A DNA stretch of 64,000 nt from Microvirga makkahensis (GCF_009830105.1 NZ_WURB01000008.1:1-64000), one strand, 5' to 3'. Shown: positions 43,631 through 52,742, counted from the stretch's first letter. Notes: generated by a model from the sequence alone, not told the origin. Numbers and translations are program-made.

Positions 43631-43931
43631 AGTCCGGGATCCTGAGGGTTTCTGCCTCAATGGAGTAATCTTAGCTCTTGCGCGGCACCATCGCAGCTAT
43701 TGCGGCATCTGATACTCCTGCAGCTTTGAGTTTGTTCCGACTCGACAACCTCGTCCAGGTTCGCGCAATCCAACTGGATCCTCAACCCGCCCGCTCGTTC
43801 CGGGCGATCTTCCCAAAACATCGCAACGCTGAGTGCGGCTACTCTCACACGTACGTGTGGCCAGGTCAGGCTGGGGAACATGACCAGAGCAGGTTCGTTA
43901 GCCATACGTTCCCTTTCAACGGAGTACGCTG

Positions 43932-44441
43932 ATGGTCGCGGATGCCCGCTCGATCTACATTTCGGCATTGCGCAACACCCACGCCATGGAGCAGCAGGGC
44001 CTGCAGCAGATGGAAATCCAGGTGTCCCGGCTGGAACGCTACCCTGACTATGCGACCCTTCTCCAACAACATATCGACACAACGCGCCAGCAGGTGCAAC
44101 GCCTTGAGCAGGCGCTGCAATCCGTAGGCAAGAGCGCTCCCACGCTCAAGGAGACGGTCACCAGTGTGGCCGGCAGCGTCGGAGCAACCGTGCATGGGAT
44201 GTTTCAGGACGAGACGCTCAAGAACCTCTACGCCGGATATGCCTATCAGTACGAACAAATCGCGGCCTACCGCTCGCTGATTGCGATTGCCGAAGCTGCC
44301 GGCGAGACCGCCCACACATCCGCCTTTCGGGAGGCGATCAAGGAGGAGGAGATGGCTGCACAGCAGGTCGCCGATCTGATCGAGCCGGTGACGCGCCAAT
44401 ATGTCGACCTCACCACGAGCGGCGAGAAGGCGGATCGTTGA
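43932..44441 (+). CDS. DUF892 (YciE-type) ferritin-like protein
   Basis: The 169-residue four-helix protein has the DUF892 pattern (ISALRNTHAMEQQGLQQME, YAYQYEQIAAYRSLIAIAE, FREAIKEEEMAAQQVADLI) with the di-metal carboxylates in place. It is related to the protein at 28975. GGAG lies before ATG 43932. Stress induction is typical of the family. Confidence 0.85.
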   Translation: MVADARSIYISALRNTHAMEQQGLQQMEIQVSRLERYPDYATLLQQHIDTTRQQVQRLEQALQSVGKSAPTLKETVTSVAGSVGATVHGMFQDETLKNLYAGYAYQYEQIAAYRSLIAIAEAAGETAHTSAFREAIKEEEMAAQQVADLIEPVTRQYVDLTTSGEKADR

Positions 44442-44633
44442 CAACGGCACAGGAGAGCCGGACAACACTGTTATCCCCCGGCATGATGGAGAACTCGGCT
44501 CCTCGCTTCTTGAGGCGGAGCTCGCCACCATCACCAGGAATCTTCGCCATGTCGAGCACAGACCAGGAAATCATGAATAGCTCCTGACCGGTCGGAGGCA
44601 TCTCGGAGGGCTGCCTCCGGTCTGTAGACACGC

Positions 44634-44813
44634 TCAACCTGGTTGACTAGCCTCTCGTCGCGCTGCCGAACAGACATCCTGGCTGAGTTGGTCAAGGTAT
44701 GGGCATGCATTCTGAAGATACCAGTCGCGAAGCCCTGGCTGGTACGGCGCCACCAGCATGCCAACCAGCACGAGCCCGCCAAGCAGGGCGATTAGGAGGA
44801 TGATTAGCCTCAT
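44634..44813 (-). CDS. Small anchored protein, 59 residues
   Basis: From ATG 44813 (AAGGA about 9 bases upstream) the product has one N-terminal membrane helix (LIILLIALLGGLVLVGMLV) and a short extracytoplasmic part with two cysteines (NACPYLDQLSQDVCSAA) that could form a disulfide. No family is recognised. Confidence 0.55.
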   Translation of the reverse strand: MRLIILLIALLGGLVLVGMLVAPYQPGLRDWYLQNACPYLDQLSQDVCSAARREASQPG

Positions 44814-44875
44814 GATTGGCGGTCCTTAGCACAGAGCATCGACACAGTTTGCCACAGTCCCTCTTTTCTCAGCAA

Positions 44876-44900
44876 AGAACCCGGTACAAGGCCGGGTTCT
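44876..44900 (-). terminator. Stem-loop terminator after the small membrane gene at 44995
   Basis: AGAACCCGG and CCGGGTTCT form a perfect 9-bp stem with a 7-base loop. On the minus strand a weak run TTTGC follows. It lies 95 bases beyond the stop of the minus-strand gene at 44995. Confidence 0.5.
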
Positions 44901-44994
44901 CGCCGTAGAGACAGCCATGGGCATCAGCATGTCCGATGATCAACGCTCAAGCTCACGCGAGCGTTCCGGGACTGTCATGACCGATTACGGCTTC

Positions 44995-45213
44995 TCACAC
45001 CCGGTTGCGACCGCGGGAGAAGTACCAGATCGCCAGGGCAACAACGATCACCACCAGGATCACCCACCAGTAATCCATAATGCCGCCGCCGGCTGCTGCC
45101 GCGTCACCGGCCGGAGGAGCACCGCCAGGTGCAGGCGAAGGAGCCGGGTCCTGCGCTAGGGCTGAAGTGGCAGTCAGGACGAGGAAGCTGATCAGGGCTG
45201 TGAGTTGGCTCAT
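44995..45213 (-). CDS. Small secreted/membrane protein, 72 residues
   Basis: The product has a signal peptide (SFLVLTATSALAQ), a Pro/Ala/Gly linker and a C-terminal membrane helix (WVILVVIVVALAIWYF) with a basic end. It would be anchored with the linker outside. GGAGA lies before ATG 45213. No family is recognised. Confidence 0.65.
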   Translation of the reverse strand: MSQLTALISFLVLTATSALAQDPAPSPAPGGAPPAGDAAAAGGGIMDYWWVILVVIVVALAIWYFSRGRNRV

Positions 45214-45405
45214 GAAGGTCTCTCCGGTTCAGGAGGCGCAGCAATGGAATGCCATTGAATGGCTAAGCTGAGCCTGTGGGTGAACGCCTCCTGTGGCAGG
45301 GTGTTCCGGCCTGCAAAGAAAATGCGGGGAGAAGGAGAGCCCCCGAAAAGGTTTGAGGCACTTCGCAGATCCTTCTTCTCGGAAGGGGCAACAGTCCGTC
45401 GCATC

Positions 45406-46769
45406 CTAGCTCTCCGGCACGAGCAGCCGTCCCCAGTATGCATCGAGCGGCACCACGGCTGCGCCTCTATGGACCTCAAACGTGTGGCCTGGGTTCAGCA
45501 CATCAACAAGCCTCCGAGCCCCGCTGAGGCTGATGCGGACCTGCGTTGGCGCACCACCTGCATTGACGGCAACGACAATCCGACTCTCTCCAGCCTCACG
45601 GATAAAGGCGAACTGCTCTGGTAAGACGTGAAGCTGACGGTACGAACCACACCTGAGAGCCGCCCATTGCTTGCGAAGCGCCGCCAGCCGCTGGATCACG
45701 GCAAGAAGGTCCGGATGAGCGCCTCGATGAGGAAGATCAGAAGGAGCCAGAGCCGGGCGCAGGGGAGCGTCCGTCCCCGCACCTTTGCGCCCCTCCTTGC
45801 GCCCCTCCAGGCCAACTTCGCTTCCATAGTAGATGGAGGGAATGCCAGGCATCGTGAACAGCAGGATGTGCAGGGGTAAAGGTGGCCCGCCTCCTTCAGG
45901 CGGCTCGCGATCCGCTCCACATCGTGATTGTCAGCAAAGTTGTACAGCAACAGCCCCTCATACAGGCCGCCATGACCAAACTGGCGGGTTAACGAATGAG
46001 CGACCTCAAACAGATTGCGGTCGTTGTGGCTGGAGTAGAGACCCTTGTGAAGTTCGTAGTTGGTGACACTGTCCGCGCCACCCTCATTGATCCAGCGGCG
46101 GTAGTCACCATGGATCACCTCGGCCATGATCCAGAAGTCGGGCCGCAGAGCACGGCAGAAGGCGGCAAGCTCCTTCTGAAAGCCGAGGTCGAGGGCATCG
46201 GCCGCATCAAGCCGCAGACCGTTGATCCCGAACTCCTCTACCCACATGCGGATGGCGGCAAAGATGTGCTCCCTGACCTCTGGATGTGTCATCCGCAGCT
46301 TCACAAGATCATAGTGGCCGTTCCAGCCTTCGTAGTAGAAGGGGTCTCCGTGTGGGCTCCGGCCCGTGAAGTCGGGGTGGAACCAATGGCAATAAGGAGA
46401 GGCTTGACCATGCGCAAGCACATCCCGGAAAGCCCAGAAGTCGCGCCCGACATGATGGAAGACACCATCCAGAACCAGCCGAACGCCACGCTGATGCAGC
46501 GCCTTGCTCCTTTGGGCGAACTCCTCATTGGTGCCCAGACGGCGGTCGACGCAGAAGAAGTCAGCCTTGTCGTAGCCGTGGGCTGTTGACTCGAACACCG
46601 GCCCGAGAAGAAGCGCATCGGCACCGACTGCTTGCACATGAGAGATCCATGCATAGAGTTGCTCGATCCGCTGTGAGGCAGGAGCCCGAAGATCATTGCG
46701 GGCAGGGGCACCGACAGCGCCGAGCGGATAAAGATTGTAAATGAACGCATCGCTCGCCCAGTCGGGCAT
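45406..46769 (-). pseudogene. Alpha-amylase family (GH13) enzyme, frameshifted
   Basis: From ATG 46769 (AAGGA upstream) the first frame holds the GH13 barrel: DGVFHHVG, GLRLDAADA (nucleophile Asp), EVIHGDY (acid Glu) and NFADNHD. At HLYP the frame leaves the family; the continuation HILLFTMPGIPSIYYGSEVG is in the next frame and runs to 45406 with the C-terminal beta domain. One base is missing in the run of four G at 45873-45876 (plus strand), since one more would restore the frame. The product is otherwise complete. A true mutation and a read error look the same here. Confidence 0.8.
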
Positions 46770-47008
46770 GTGGGTCCTTCTTGTAGATGCTGAGGTGGCA
46801 AGGGACGATCCTGCCTTGTGCTCATGGGCATACTTCACCCTGTTGGCAGGCTCATCCCACGTGGGTTCAGCACTCCGCATCCTTTGCGGGTCACCCCTCG
46901 AATGCTGGAGGAGTAAAGCGACGCGAGGAGTTGGGTTCTGGGAGCAGTGAGCCAGGGTTTGATCATGTGAGTGAGAGACGGCTCCTTGGTACCAGTCGAG
47001 AACAACCA

Positions 47009-48202
47009 CTAAGATCTGATGGCCGTTGGGAACCGCACGGCAATCCGCGTCCTGCGGTCACCCTCGATGGTCAAGGTGCCGTTGAGACTGCGAGCCATGC
47101 CCTCGATCAGGCGCATGCCCATGGACCCCGCACGCGGGGTGGCCGGAAGGCCGATGCCGTTGTCCTCGATGGAGAGAAGCACGTCCTCCCCTTCGTGGTG
47201 CAGCCCGACGCGAACCGCGCCTCGCCGCTTGTCGGGAAACGCATGCTTGAGGGCGTTGGTGATCGCCTCGCCGGCAATCAGGGCCACGTTGATGGCCCGG
47301 TCCACATCCAACGTGATGTCGTCCGCATCGCTCGTGAGTTCGATGCGATGGTCCTCCGGGCTCCGGAGATGGCCGAAGTTCCGGCATAGCTCCGTCAGAT
47401 AGGCGGCCATGTCGACCGACTGCACGTCGTTGCTGTCCTGCCGGTAGAGAAGCTCGTGAATGCGGGCGAGATGATCGAGCCGCTGGATGGCGTTCTCCAA
47501 TGCTTCCGAGATGCCGGGATCGCCTTGTCGGACCATCTGAAGGCGCAGCATCGAGATCGCCATACTGATGCTGTTCTTGGCCCGGTGATTAACCTCGTGC
47601 AGCAACACATTCCTTTGGCCCAGAAGCTTGTCCTTCTCCCGGATGCTCTCCGTCAGCACGCCCTCCAGGGCATGTCGGCGGTCCAGCTCGTTCTGAAGTT
47701 CCTGGGTGCGTTCCTTGACGCGGCTTTCCAGCACCTCATTCAGGCGCCGGGTGCGGCGCTCGGCCCTGACGCGGCGGGTGATGTCCCAGAATGATGCGAA
47801 GTGCTGAGCCACGCGACCCTGGTCATCGTGCACAGGGCTGACGAACTGCGCTGCCCAGACCTCCCGCCCGCTTTTGGCCCGAAGCTGGACTTCCAGGTTG
47901 AGAGGCTCGTCCGCCATCATGGCGGCCCGGATGTGCCGCTCCACGTCAGGATCAGTGTCGGGACCAGTCAGAAAGAAATAGTTCTGGCCCAGGACCTCCT
48001 CGCGGGAGTAGCCGAACAGGTCGATGAAGGATTGATTGACGTAAACGATGGGATTGCCATTCACACTGGGGTCGGTGACCACCATGGGCATGCGGGTGGT
48101 CTCGACCGCGGCGACGAATGGGCCGCCGCCGCGCTGGAAGGCAATCACCCGCTCTTCGGCTTTTCCCTGAAGGATGTCAGCGGGTGTTGGGGCAGGCCTC
48201 AA
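47009..48202 (-). CDS. LOV-like PAS sensor histidine kinase (HisKA_2/HWE type)
   Basis: Residues 30-155 form a PAS domain with strong LOV features: VYVNQSFIDLFGYSREEVLG, FLTGPDTDPDVERHI and SPVHDDQGRVAQHFAS. The photoactive cysteine of GxNCRFLQ is a tyrosine (GQNYFFL). A coiled coil follows, then the HisKA_2 phospho-site LLHEVNHRAKN and an HWE-type ATPase domain with NALKHAF and SIEDNGIGLP. TTG 48202 with GGAG upstream is used. Such kinases feed the PhyR-NepR-EcfG system in alphaproteobacteria, and nepR-ecfG lie 9 kb away. Confidence 0.87.
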   Translation of the reverse strand: MRPAPTPADILQGKAEERVIAFQRGGGPFVAAVETTRMPMVVTDPSVNGNPIVYVNQSFIDLFGYSREEVLGQNYFFLTGPDTDPDVERHIRAAMMADEPLNLEVQLRAKSGREVWAAQFVSPVHDDQGRVAQHFASFWDITRRVRAERRTRRLNEVLESRVKERTQELQNELDRRHALEGVLTESIREKDKLLGQRNVLLHEVNHRAKNSISMAISMLRLQMVRQGDPGISEALENAIQRLDHLARIHELLYRQDSNDVQSVDMAAYLTELCRNFGHLRSPEDHRIELTSDADDITLDVDRAINVALIAGEAITNALKHAFPDKRRGAVRVGLHHEGEDVLLSIEDNGIGLPATPRAGSMGMRLIEGMARSLNGTLTIEGDRRTRIAVRFPTAIRS

Positions 48203-48228
48203 TTGATGTCGCTCCCGTTGCGGTCCAG

Positions 48229-48375
48229 CTACGATGCTCGCTTACCGCCGGGCGGTTTCGTCGGGACGCTGCCCTTGCCTTGGCTCACGAAGGGAGAAGC
48301 CGGGATTGGGGTCTTGGGCTTTTGCTGCTTCGGCTTCTTTGCCTCGCGGTTACCGCGCTTTTCGCCTCTGGCCAT
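48229..48375 (-). CDS. Tiny basic protein, 48 residues
   Basis: From ATG 48375 (GGAG upstream) the product is strongly basic and disordered (MARGEKRGNREAKKPKQQKP and so on), ending in TAG at 48229. It has about 15 Lys/Arg. Its composition is like that of the peptides at 41288 and 61171. An RNA- or DNA-binding role is only inferred from charge. Confidence 0.62.
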   Translation of the reverse strand: MARGEKRGNREAKKPKQQKPKTPIPASPFVSQGKGSVPTKPPGGKRAS

Positions 48376-48416
48376 AGGGTATCTCCGTTGTCAGTTGGGG
48401 CTTGGGAAAGTTCGTC

Positions 48417-48722
48417 TCAGTCGTGGGGTGGCTTGTCGAGCAGATGATCGAAGTCAGCCAGCACCCGGTCGATCAGCCGGCGGCGACGCAAGTCGGATGC
48501 GTCCAGACTCCGCGCGAGCAGACCCAGCAGATAGCGCGCCTTCTCGACAGCTTCCGGCCAGTCGGTCGCAGGGGCGGCCGCAAGCAGATCTTCGAGTTCC
48601 GCTTGTCGTGCGTGGAGTGCCGCCTGGTCGGCCTCGACCTCGGATCGCAGGCGTCGAAGGTCGGTGGCTTTCTGGGCCGCCATGCCGCGATGCGCATCAA
48701 GATTGGTTGGCTGATCAACCAT
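48417..48722 (-). CDS. Hypothetical coiled-coil protein, 101 residues
   Basis: The product from ATG 48722 is almost entirely helical, with heptad-like repeats (LRRLRSEVEADQAALHARQ). AGGTGG lies about 7 bases upstream. No family is recognised. Confidence 0.62.
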   Translation of the reverse strand: MVDQPTNLDAHRGMAAQKATDLRRLRSEVEADQAALHARQAELEDLLAAAPATDWPEAVEKARYLLGLLARSLDASDLRRRRLIDRVLADFDHLLDKPPHD

Positions 48723-48805
48723 GGTGAGCCACCTGCGGACTTAGGAGCGAAACTGTTGCCAGCGATGTGATCTCATCCATGCATTCACCTCCGCACTCGT
48801 CGTTG

Positions 48806-49108
48806 TCAGGTTCGCTCCGTGAGCAGTCGCGCCAGCGTCTTGGCTTGCTGAGTACTCTCGCCGATAGGCTCGGGCGTCACGAGATGCCACGCGTGGGCTC
48901 GCAACGCCCAGGCGGCGTCGGAGAGGCTGCCGAGAGGCTCATGCGGCCACGCAGGCTCACCCGTTGGCGTGAGGATCATGAACTGTCGGGACGCCTTCCG
49001 GCCGACGCGAGCGAGGTAGAGGGTCTCATCGCCCTGTCGAAGCAGGGCGACAGGATCGTAGACCTGCGATCCGCGAAAGAAGATGTCTGCGCTGGTCAAC
49101 GGGTTCAT
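48806..49108 (-). CDS. Hypothetical protein, 100 residues
   Basis: The product has a beta-rich core (ETLYLARVGRKASRQFMILT) and a helical C-terminus. Its ATG overlaps the stop of the gene before it by four bases. No family is recognised. Confidence 0.6.
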   Translation of the reverse strand: MNPLTSADIFFRGSQVYDPVALLRQGDETLYLARVGRKASRQFMILTPTGEPAWPHEPLGSLSDAAWALRAHAWHLVTPEPIGESTQQAKTLARLLTERT

Positions 49109-49305
49109 GTCTGCGCGACGATCTCGCTCTCGCGCACGGCGCGCTCGCCGAAGCCGGACGACTTGATGCGGTAGGAGACCTCGCCGGTCTGATCGGCCGG
49201 CATGAGGCGGGTCACCTCGTAGATGCCGCTTGTCGTTGCGCGCTTGTCCGAGAAGTTCGGGTGGGTGATGCGGACGAGTTGGCGAACTTTATACTTGTGA
49301 GACAT
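49105..49305 (-). CDS. Hypothetical small protein, 66 residues
   Basis: The product looks like a small beta-barrel (KYKVRQLVRITHPNF, SGIYEVTRLMPAD, EVSYRIKSSG), similar in size and pattern to proteins of the KOW/Tudor type, but no family is certain. AGGAG lies just before ATG 49305. It forms a coupled pair with the gene at 48806. Its leader contains overlapping hairpins. Confidence 0.65.
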   Translation of the reverse strand: MSHKYKVRQLVRITHPNFSDKRATTSGIYEVTRLMPADQTGEVSYRIKSSGFGERAVRESEIVAQT

Positions 49306-49319
49306 TCATTGCTCCTGGA

Positions 49320-49359
49320 GCCCGACCGTAGTCGGGCAGGGCGGGTAACCGCTGCCCGA
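49320..49359 (-). promoter_or_regulatory. Overlapping alternative hairpins in the leader of the 66-residue gene
   Basis: GCCCGAC and GTCGGGC (49320-49326 with 49331-49337) form a 7-bp hairpin with a 4-base loop. TCGGGCAG and CTGCCCGA (49332-49339 with 49352-49359) form an 8-bp hairpin. They share 49332-49337, so only one can form at a time. The Shine-Dalgarno of the gene at 49305 follows directly. Confidence 0.5.
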
Positions 49360-49375
49360 TGATTGCGGGCGCAAA

Positions 49376-49406
49376 CAAAAAAAGCCGCCCCACAGGGGAG
49401 CGGCTT
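49376..49406 (-). terminator. Rho-independent terminator after the cold-shock gene
   Basis: On the minus strand the stem AGCCGC/CCCC with its partner GGGG/GCGGCT (one bulged base, loop of 3) is followed by seven T. It lies 47 bases beyond the cold-shock gene and before the next gene. Confidence 0.82.
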
Positions 49407-49452
49407 CAAGACTGAGCGGCACAGATCTATGTCCTGAGCCGGTCATCGGCGA

Positions 49453-49662
49453 TTACGCCGTTTCGATGTTGTTGACGGCGATCTTGCCGGAGCGGCGGTC
49501 TTCCGCCGTGTCGAAGGCAACCTTCTGGCCCTCGACGAGGCCGCGCATGCCGGCGCGCTCAAGGGCGGTGGCATGGACGAACACGTCCTTGCTGCCGTCG
49601 TTCGGCTGGATGAAGCCGAAGCCCTTCATGTCGTTGTAGAATTTTACTGTGCCCATGATCAT
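49453..49662 (-). CDS. cspA: Cold-shock protein (CspA family)
   Basis: The 69-residue protein is a single cold-shock domain with both RNA-binding motifs, KGFGFIQP and KDVFVHA, followed by LVEGQKVAFDTAEDRRSGKIA. It binds single-stranded RNA and DNA as a chaperone. ATG 49662 is preferred (AAAGG upstream); ATG 49656 is also possible. A strong terminator follows. The upstream 470 bases are AT-rich and could hold a long leader. Confidence 0.92.
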   Translation of the reverse strand: MIMGTVKFYNDMKGFGFIQPNDGSKDVFVHATALERAGMRGLVEGQKVAFDTAEDRRSGKIAVNNIETA

Positions 49663-50129
49663 GGGGGTAGCCTTTCGCGATTGCTGTAGATGCACGTGAG
49701 GGAAGGCGCGCATAAGCGCGGCCTCAACTCGGTTCGTCGATGTAATGGTAAGAAAGTCCGAACGTGCGCCTGGCAGTGCCAAAAGCGAAACGACCCGATT
49801 GTCCGGCCAAAATCCGATAATAACTATATAGGTCTCTTCCTAAACAATAACAAGTGCTGCGTGCCTTTCTCACTTGATTTACAAAAACGTGCGTTTCACG
49901 TCACCGTCCAAAGATTGGATTATGTTAGTTACAGGATTGCACGGCCTGTGAGCTCCTTTCTGCGAAGTTCTCGGACCATCTTCTTACTCCTGCGCCAGAT
50001 CCTCTTGGCGAACAGTCATCGAGGCCGCTACCGAGAGCGCCGGCCCGCCATGTTCGTCCCTGCCTTTGGCATGAACCTCTTCCTGGCTCTATCATTGATC
50101 CCTTAGTCGAGGCAAAGGGAGACACGATC
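49663..50129. other. Intergenic region upstream of cspA and the DUF2934 gene
   Basis: About 470 bases without a supported gene. Part of it (49800-49940) is clearly AT-rich with short A/T runs, as seen in cold-shock gene leaders and promoters. No exact promoter pair is assigned. Confidence 0.4.
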
Positions 50130-50384
50130 ATGTCGGGCACGCTGTCTGCAGCAGCCATCGCTACCGGCCAGGATGAGAAGATCCGGCAACGGGCTTACGA
50201 GATCTGGGAGAGTGAGGGCCGCACCGGCAATCCTGAGGACCACTGGTTCCGGGCCCGGCGTGAGCTTGATCAGCAGGGTCAGGAGCGCTCGGATGCAACG
50301 ATGGAGGATGCTCCGCCGGCTGCTGCGGCCGAAGCTGGCTCTGCTGCCACCGGCGAAGTCCCTGACGAACGGTTCACCGCATAG
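50130..50384 (+). CDS. DUF2934 protein, 84 residues
   Basis: The product has the DUF2934 core IRQRAYEIWESEGRTG and EDHWFRARREL between disordered Ala/Glu-rich ends. It is nearly identical in the core to the protein at 38114, which points to a duplication. No function is known. Confidence 0.8.
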   Translation: MSGTLSAAAIATGQDEKIRQRAYEIWESEGRTGNPEDHWFRARRELDQQGQERSDATMEDAPPAAAAEAGSAATGEVPDERFTA

Positions 50385-50437
50385 CTGATCAGGGTGCCGC
50401 GCTGGCGGACTGGCCATCCGCGAGGCTTGCACGCAGT

Positions 50438-51388
50438 TCACGGTGCTGCGCGGCCCAGATCAGCCGCGTCAGGACTTCTGTCCAGCAAAGCCTTCCAACG
50501 CTCAGGACTTTCCGCCATAAGCACCCGAATGCTCCTCAAGGCAGTTGTGCGATCTCCAAGGCACAGCCGATCTTCAATGTTTTCCACCACACAGTCGAGG
50601 AAGATATCTGTCAGCCGCCGCAGCCCAAGATCGTAGGCTGCCTCGGCCTCAGGATCTCCCTCCACCAGTGCCCACTGACGCGCATAGACAGAGCGGATGC
50701 TGTGCAGCATCCGCTCGCCATCGCGCGACGAACTCGTGCTGTAGCGGCGGTAGCGGGTGACCGCCGGCGCCTGATAGCAGCAGGCGGTGAAGCGGTGGGA
50801 CACCCGCAGATAGAAGTCGAGGTCGTCGGCTCCCCACGGATCACGGAAGCCGCCAACCGCTTCTACCACCTCCCGCCGGAACATGACCGATGAAGGCGGA
50901 ATGATGTACCAGTCGAACCGCAGGAGGGGCAGATAGATGCTGGACTGCGGTGGCGGCGGAGCCACAGACCACGAAACGGGCTCACCCTCGAACGTCATCT
51001 CCTCGCGCGGGCCGACTGCAAACCCGGCTTCTGGATGCCTCACCAGAGCATCAAGCCCGGCCGCAAGAGCGCAGGGGAGCAGGTGATCATCGGCATCAAG
51101 AAAAACCAGATACCGCCCGCGGCTCCGGGCAATGCCGGTGTTACGCGCAACTGCCGGACCCGCATTGTCCTGGTGCACGGTTGTTGCCCACGGGTAGGTG
51201 GCTGCCACGGGTGCCACAGGCACCGGCGAGCCGTCATCCACCAGGATCATCTCATAATCCTGGCTGGTCTGGGCGCACACCGTTTGCAGCGTCTCGGCGA
51301 GCAAATCAGCCTGAGCGGGGGTGCCAAGGTGGCAAGGCACGATGATGGAGACGAGAGGCCGGTCGCGCTGTGGAGACGATGAGGGCAC
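50438..51388 (-). CDS. Family 2 glycosyltransferase
   Basis: The 316-residue protein has the GT-A core of family 2: VSIIVPCHLG at the start, MILVDDGSPV, NAGPAVARNTGI and VFLDADD with the metal-binding DxD, then GADDLDFYLR. The GTG at 51388 has GGAG 8 bases upstream and begins shortly before the core; the longer open frame has no support. No polysaccharide operon lies beside it, so its acceptor is unknown. Confidence 0.85.
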   Translation of the reverse strand: MPSSSPQRDRPLVSIIVPCHLGTPAQADLLAETLQTVCAQTSQDYEMILVDDGSPVPVAPVAATYPWATTVHQDNAGPAVARNTGIARSRGRYLVFLDADDHLLPCALAAGLDALVRHPEAGFAVGPREEMTFEGEPVSWSVAPPPPQSSIYLPLLRFDWYIIPPSSVMFRREVVEAVGGFRDPWGADDLDFYLRVSHRFTACCYQAPAVTRYRRYSTSSSRDGERMLHSIRSVYARQWALVEGDPEAEAAYDLGLRRLTDIFLDCVVENIEDRLCLGDRTTALRSIRVLMAESPERWKALLDRSPDAADLGRAAP

Positions 51389-51874
51389 TGAGAGGACTCC
51401 GCGAAATCCCGCTCTGAAGGCGAGGGGAGATAGGTGAAGAGATTGTGGCACAACTGCCGGCAGGCGGTTCAGGTGCCGCGGGTTGTCTCCCCGGGTATTC
51501 CTCAGACGCGCTTCCTTAACCCGCTCAAGAGGCCGGGAGCCGACGTTTGTGAATGGTCGGAATATGAAAGCCTGACCTGAGCCGGTCCTCGCCCGGCGTT
51601 TTCGCGACGAGCTCTCTTGCTGGCAGCTCTCGCCTGCCAGCCAACACACGACACCCGTCATGGCTGGAGGGCTCAGACGTTCCTTGGCGCTGCCGAGTAG
51701 CAGCCACATCCATCGTGATGATCGGGAGGGAGTCAGGGATCCCCTCGCTGCTGTCGGGGATTGCTATTTTGATCCGGGCTTCAGCCAAAGCCGCTTGACT
51801 GGTGGAACAAGCCCGCTTCGAGCGTGCTTTTAAGCATTCCAGTCATCAGCAACAGCTACAAGGACATCGCCACG
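51389..51874. other. Divergent intergenic region, no gene supported
   Basis: About 490 bases between the glycosyltransferase and the SDR gene. A minus-strand frame at 51525-51788 (87 codons) shows no known domain and is not accepted. No clear promoter pair was found. Confidence 0.35.
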
Positions 51875-52672
51875 ATGCTTCTCAAAGGCCAAACGGCTCT
51901 GGTTACCGGCGGCTCATCCGGCATTGGCCGCGCGATTGCCACGGCGATGGCCGCGGCCGGCGCGACCGTGGCCGTCAATCACCGGGCAGGTGCCGAGCGG
52001 GCGGCAAAGCTCGTCGATGACATCCTGAGTGCGGGAGGGAGCGCCTTTGCCGTCGAGGCGGATGTCTCTGACGAAGCGACAATAGAGAGGATGTTCGAGG
52101 AGATCATCACTCGGTGTGGCCGCCTCGACATCCTGGTGGCCAATGCCGGCCTGCAGATGGATGCCTCCTTCCAGGCCATGTCCCTTGCCGACTGGCGCAA
52201 GGTCATCGACGTCAATCTGACGGGCCAGTTCCTTTGCGCTCGCGCGGCGGTGCGCCAGTTCCTGGCTCAGGAGGAACTCCCGCATCTGTCGCGTGCCCGC
52301 GGCAAGATCATCTGCATGTCCTCCGTCCATGAGGTCATCCCATGGGCTGGGCACGTCAACTATGCTGCTTCGAAGGGTGGCGTCATGCTGATGATGAAGA
52401 GCTTGGCCCAGGAGGTCGCGCGCGAGCGCATCCGCGTGAACGGCATCGCGCCGGGCGCCATTCGCACGCCGATCAACAGGGAAGCCTGGGAGACGCCGGA
52501 GGGGCTTGAGAAGCTGCTCAGGCTGATCCCCTATGGGCGCATCGGCGAGCCTGAGGATGTGGCCAAGGCCGCCGTCTGGCTCGCATCCGATGAGAGTGAC
52601 TACATCACCGGCACGAGCCTTTTCGTCGACGGAGGCATGACGCTCTACCCCGGCTTCGAGGATAACGGGTAA
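51875..52672 (+). CDS. Glucose 1-dehydrogenase-like SDR
   Basis: The 265-residue short-chain dehydrogenase has TGGSSGIG for the cofactor, NAG, the catalytic serine in CMSSVHE, YAASKGG and the C-terminal GTSLFVDGGMTLYPGF typical of glucose 1-dehydrogenase-like enzymes. ATG 51875 starts the domain at the normal place. AAGGA lies 10 bases upstream. It may make gluconolactone or act on another polyol. Confidence 0.85.
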   Translation: MLLKGQTALVTGGSSGIGRAIATAMAAAGATVAVNHRAGAERAAKLVDDILSAGGSAFAVEADVSDEATIERMFEEIITRCGRLDILVANAGLQMDASFQAMSLADWRKVIDVNLTGQFLCARAAVRQFLAQEELPHLSRARGKIICMSSVHEVIPWAGHVNYAASKGGVMLMMKSLAQEVARERIRVNGIAPGAIRTPINREAWETPEGLEKLLRLIPYGRIGEPEDVAKAAVWLASDESDYITGTSLFVDGGMTLYPGFEDNG

Positions 52673-52742
52673 GCCGGAGGCGCCTGCCTTCTGATCTCAT
52701 GTGACCGTTGTGCTAGGGAGAACCTAAGCCGAGGAAATCATC

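Noticed and set aside
51525..51788. An 87-codon minus-strand frame between the glycosyltransferase and SDR genes
   Set aside because: No domain, poor ribosome site and unlikely composition.
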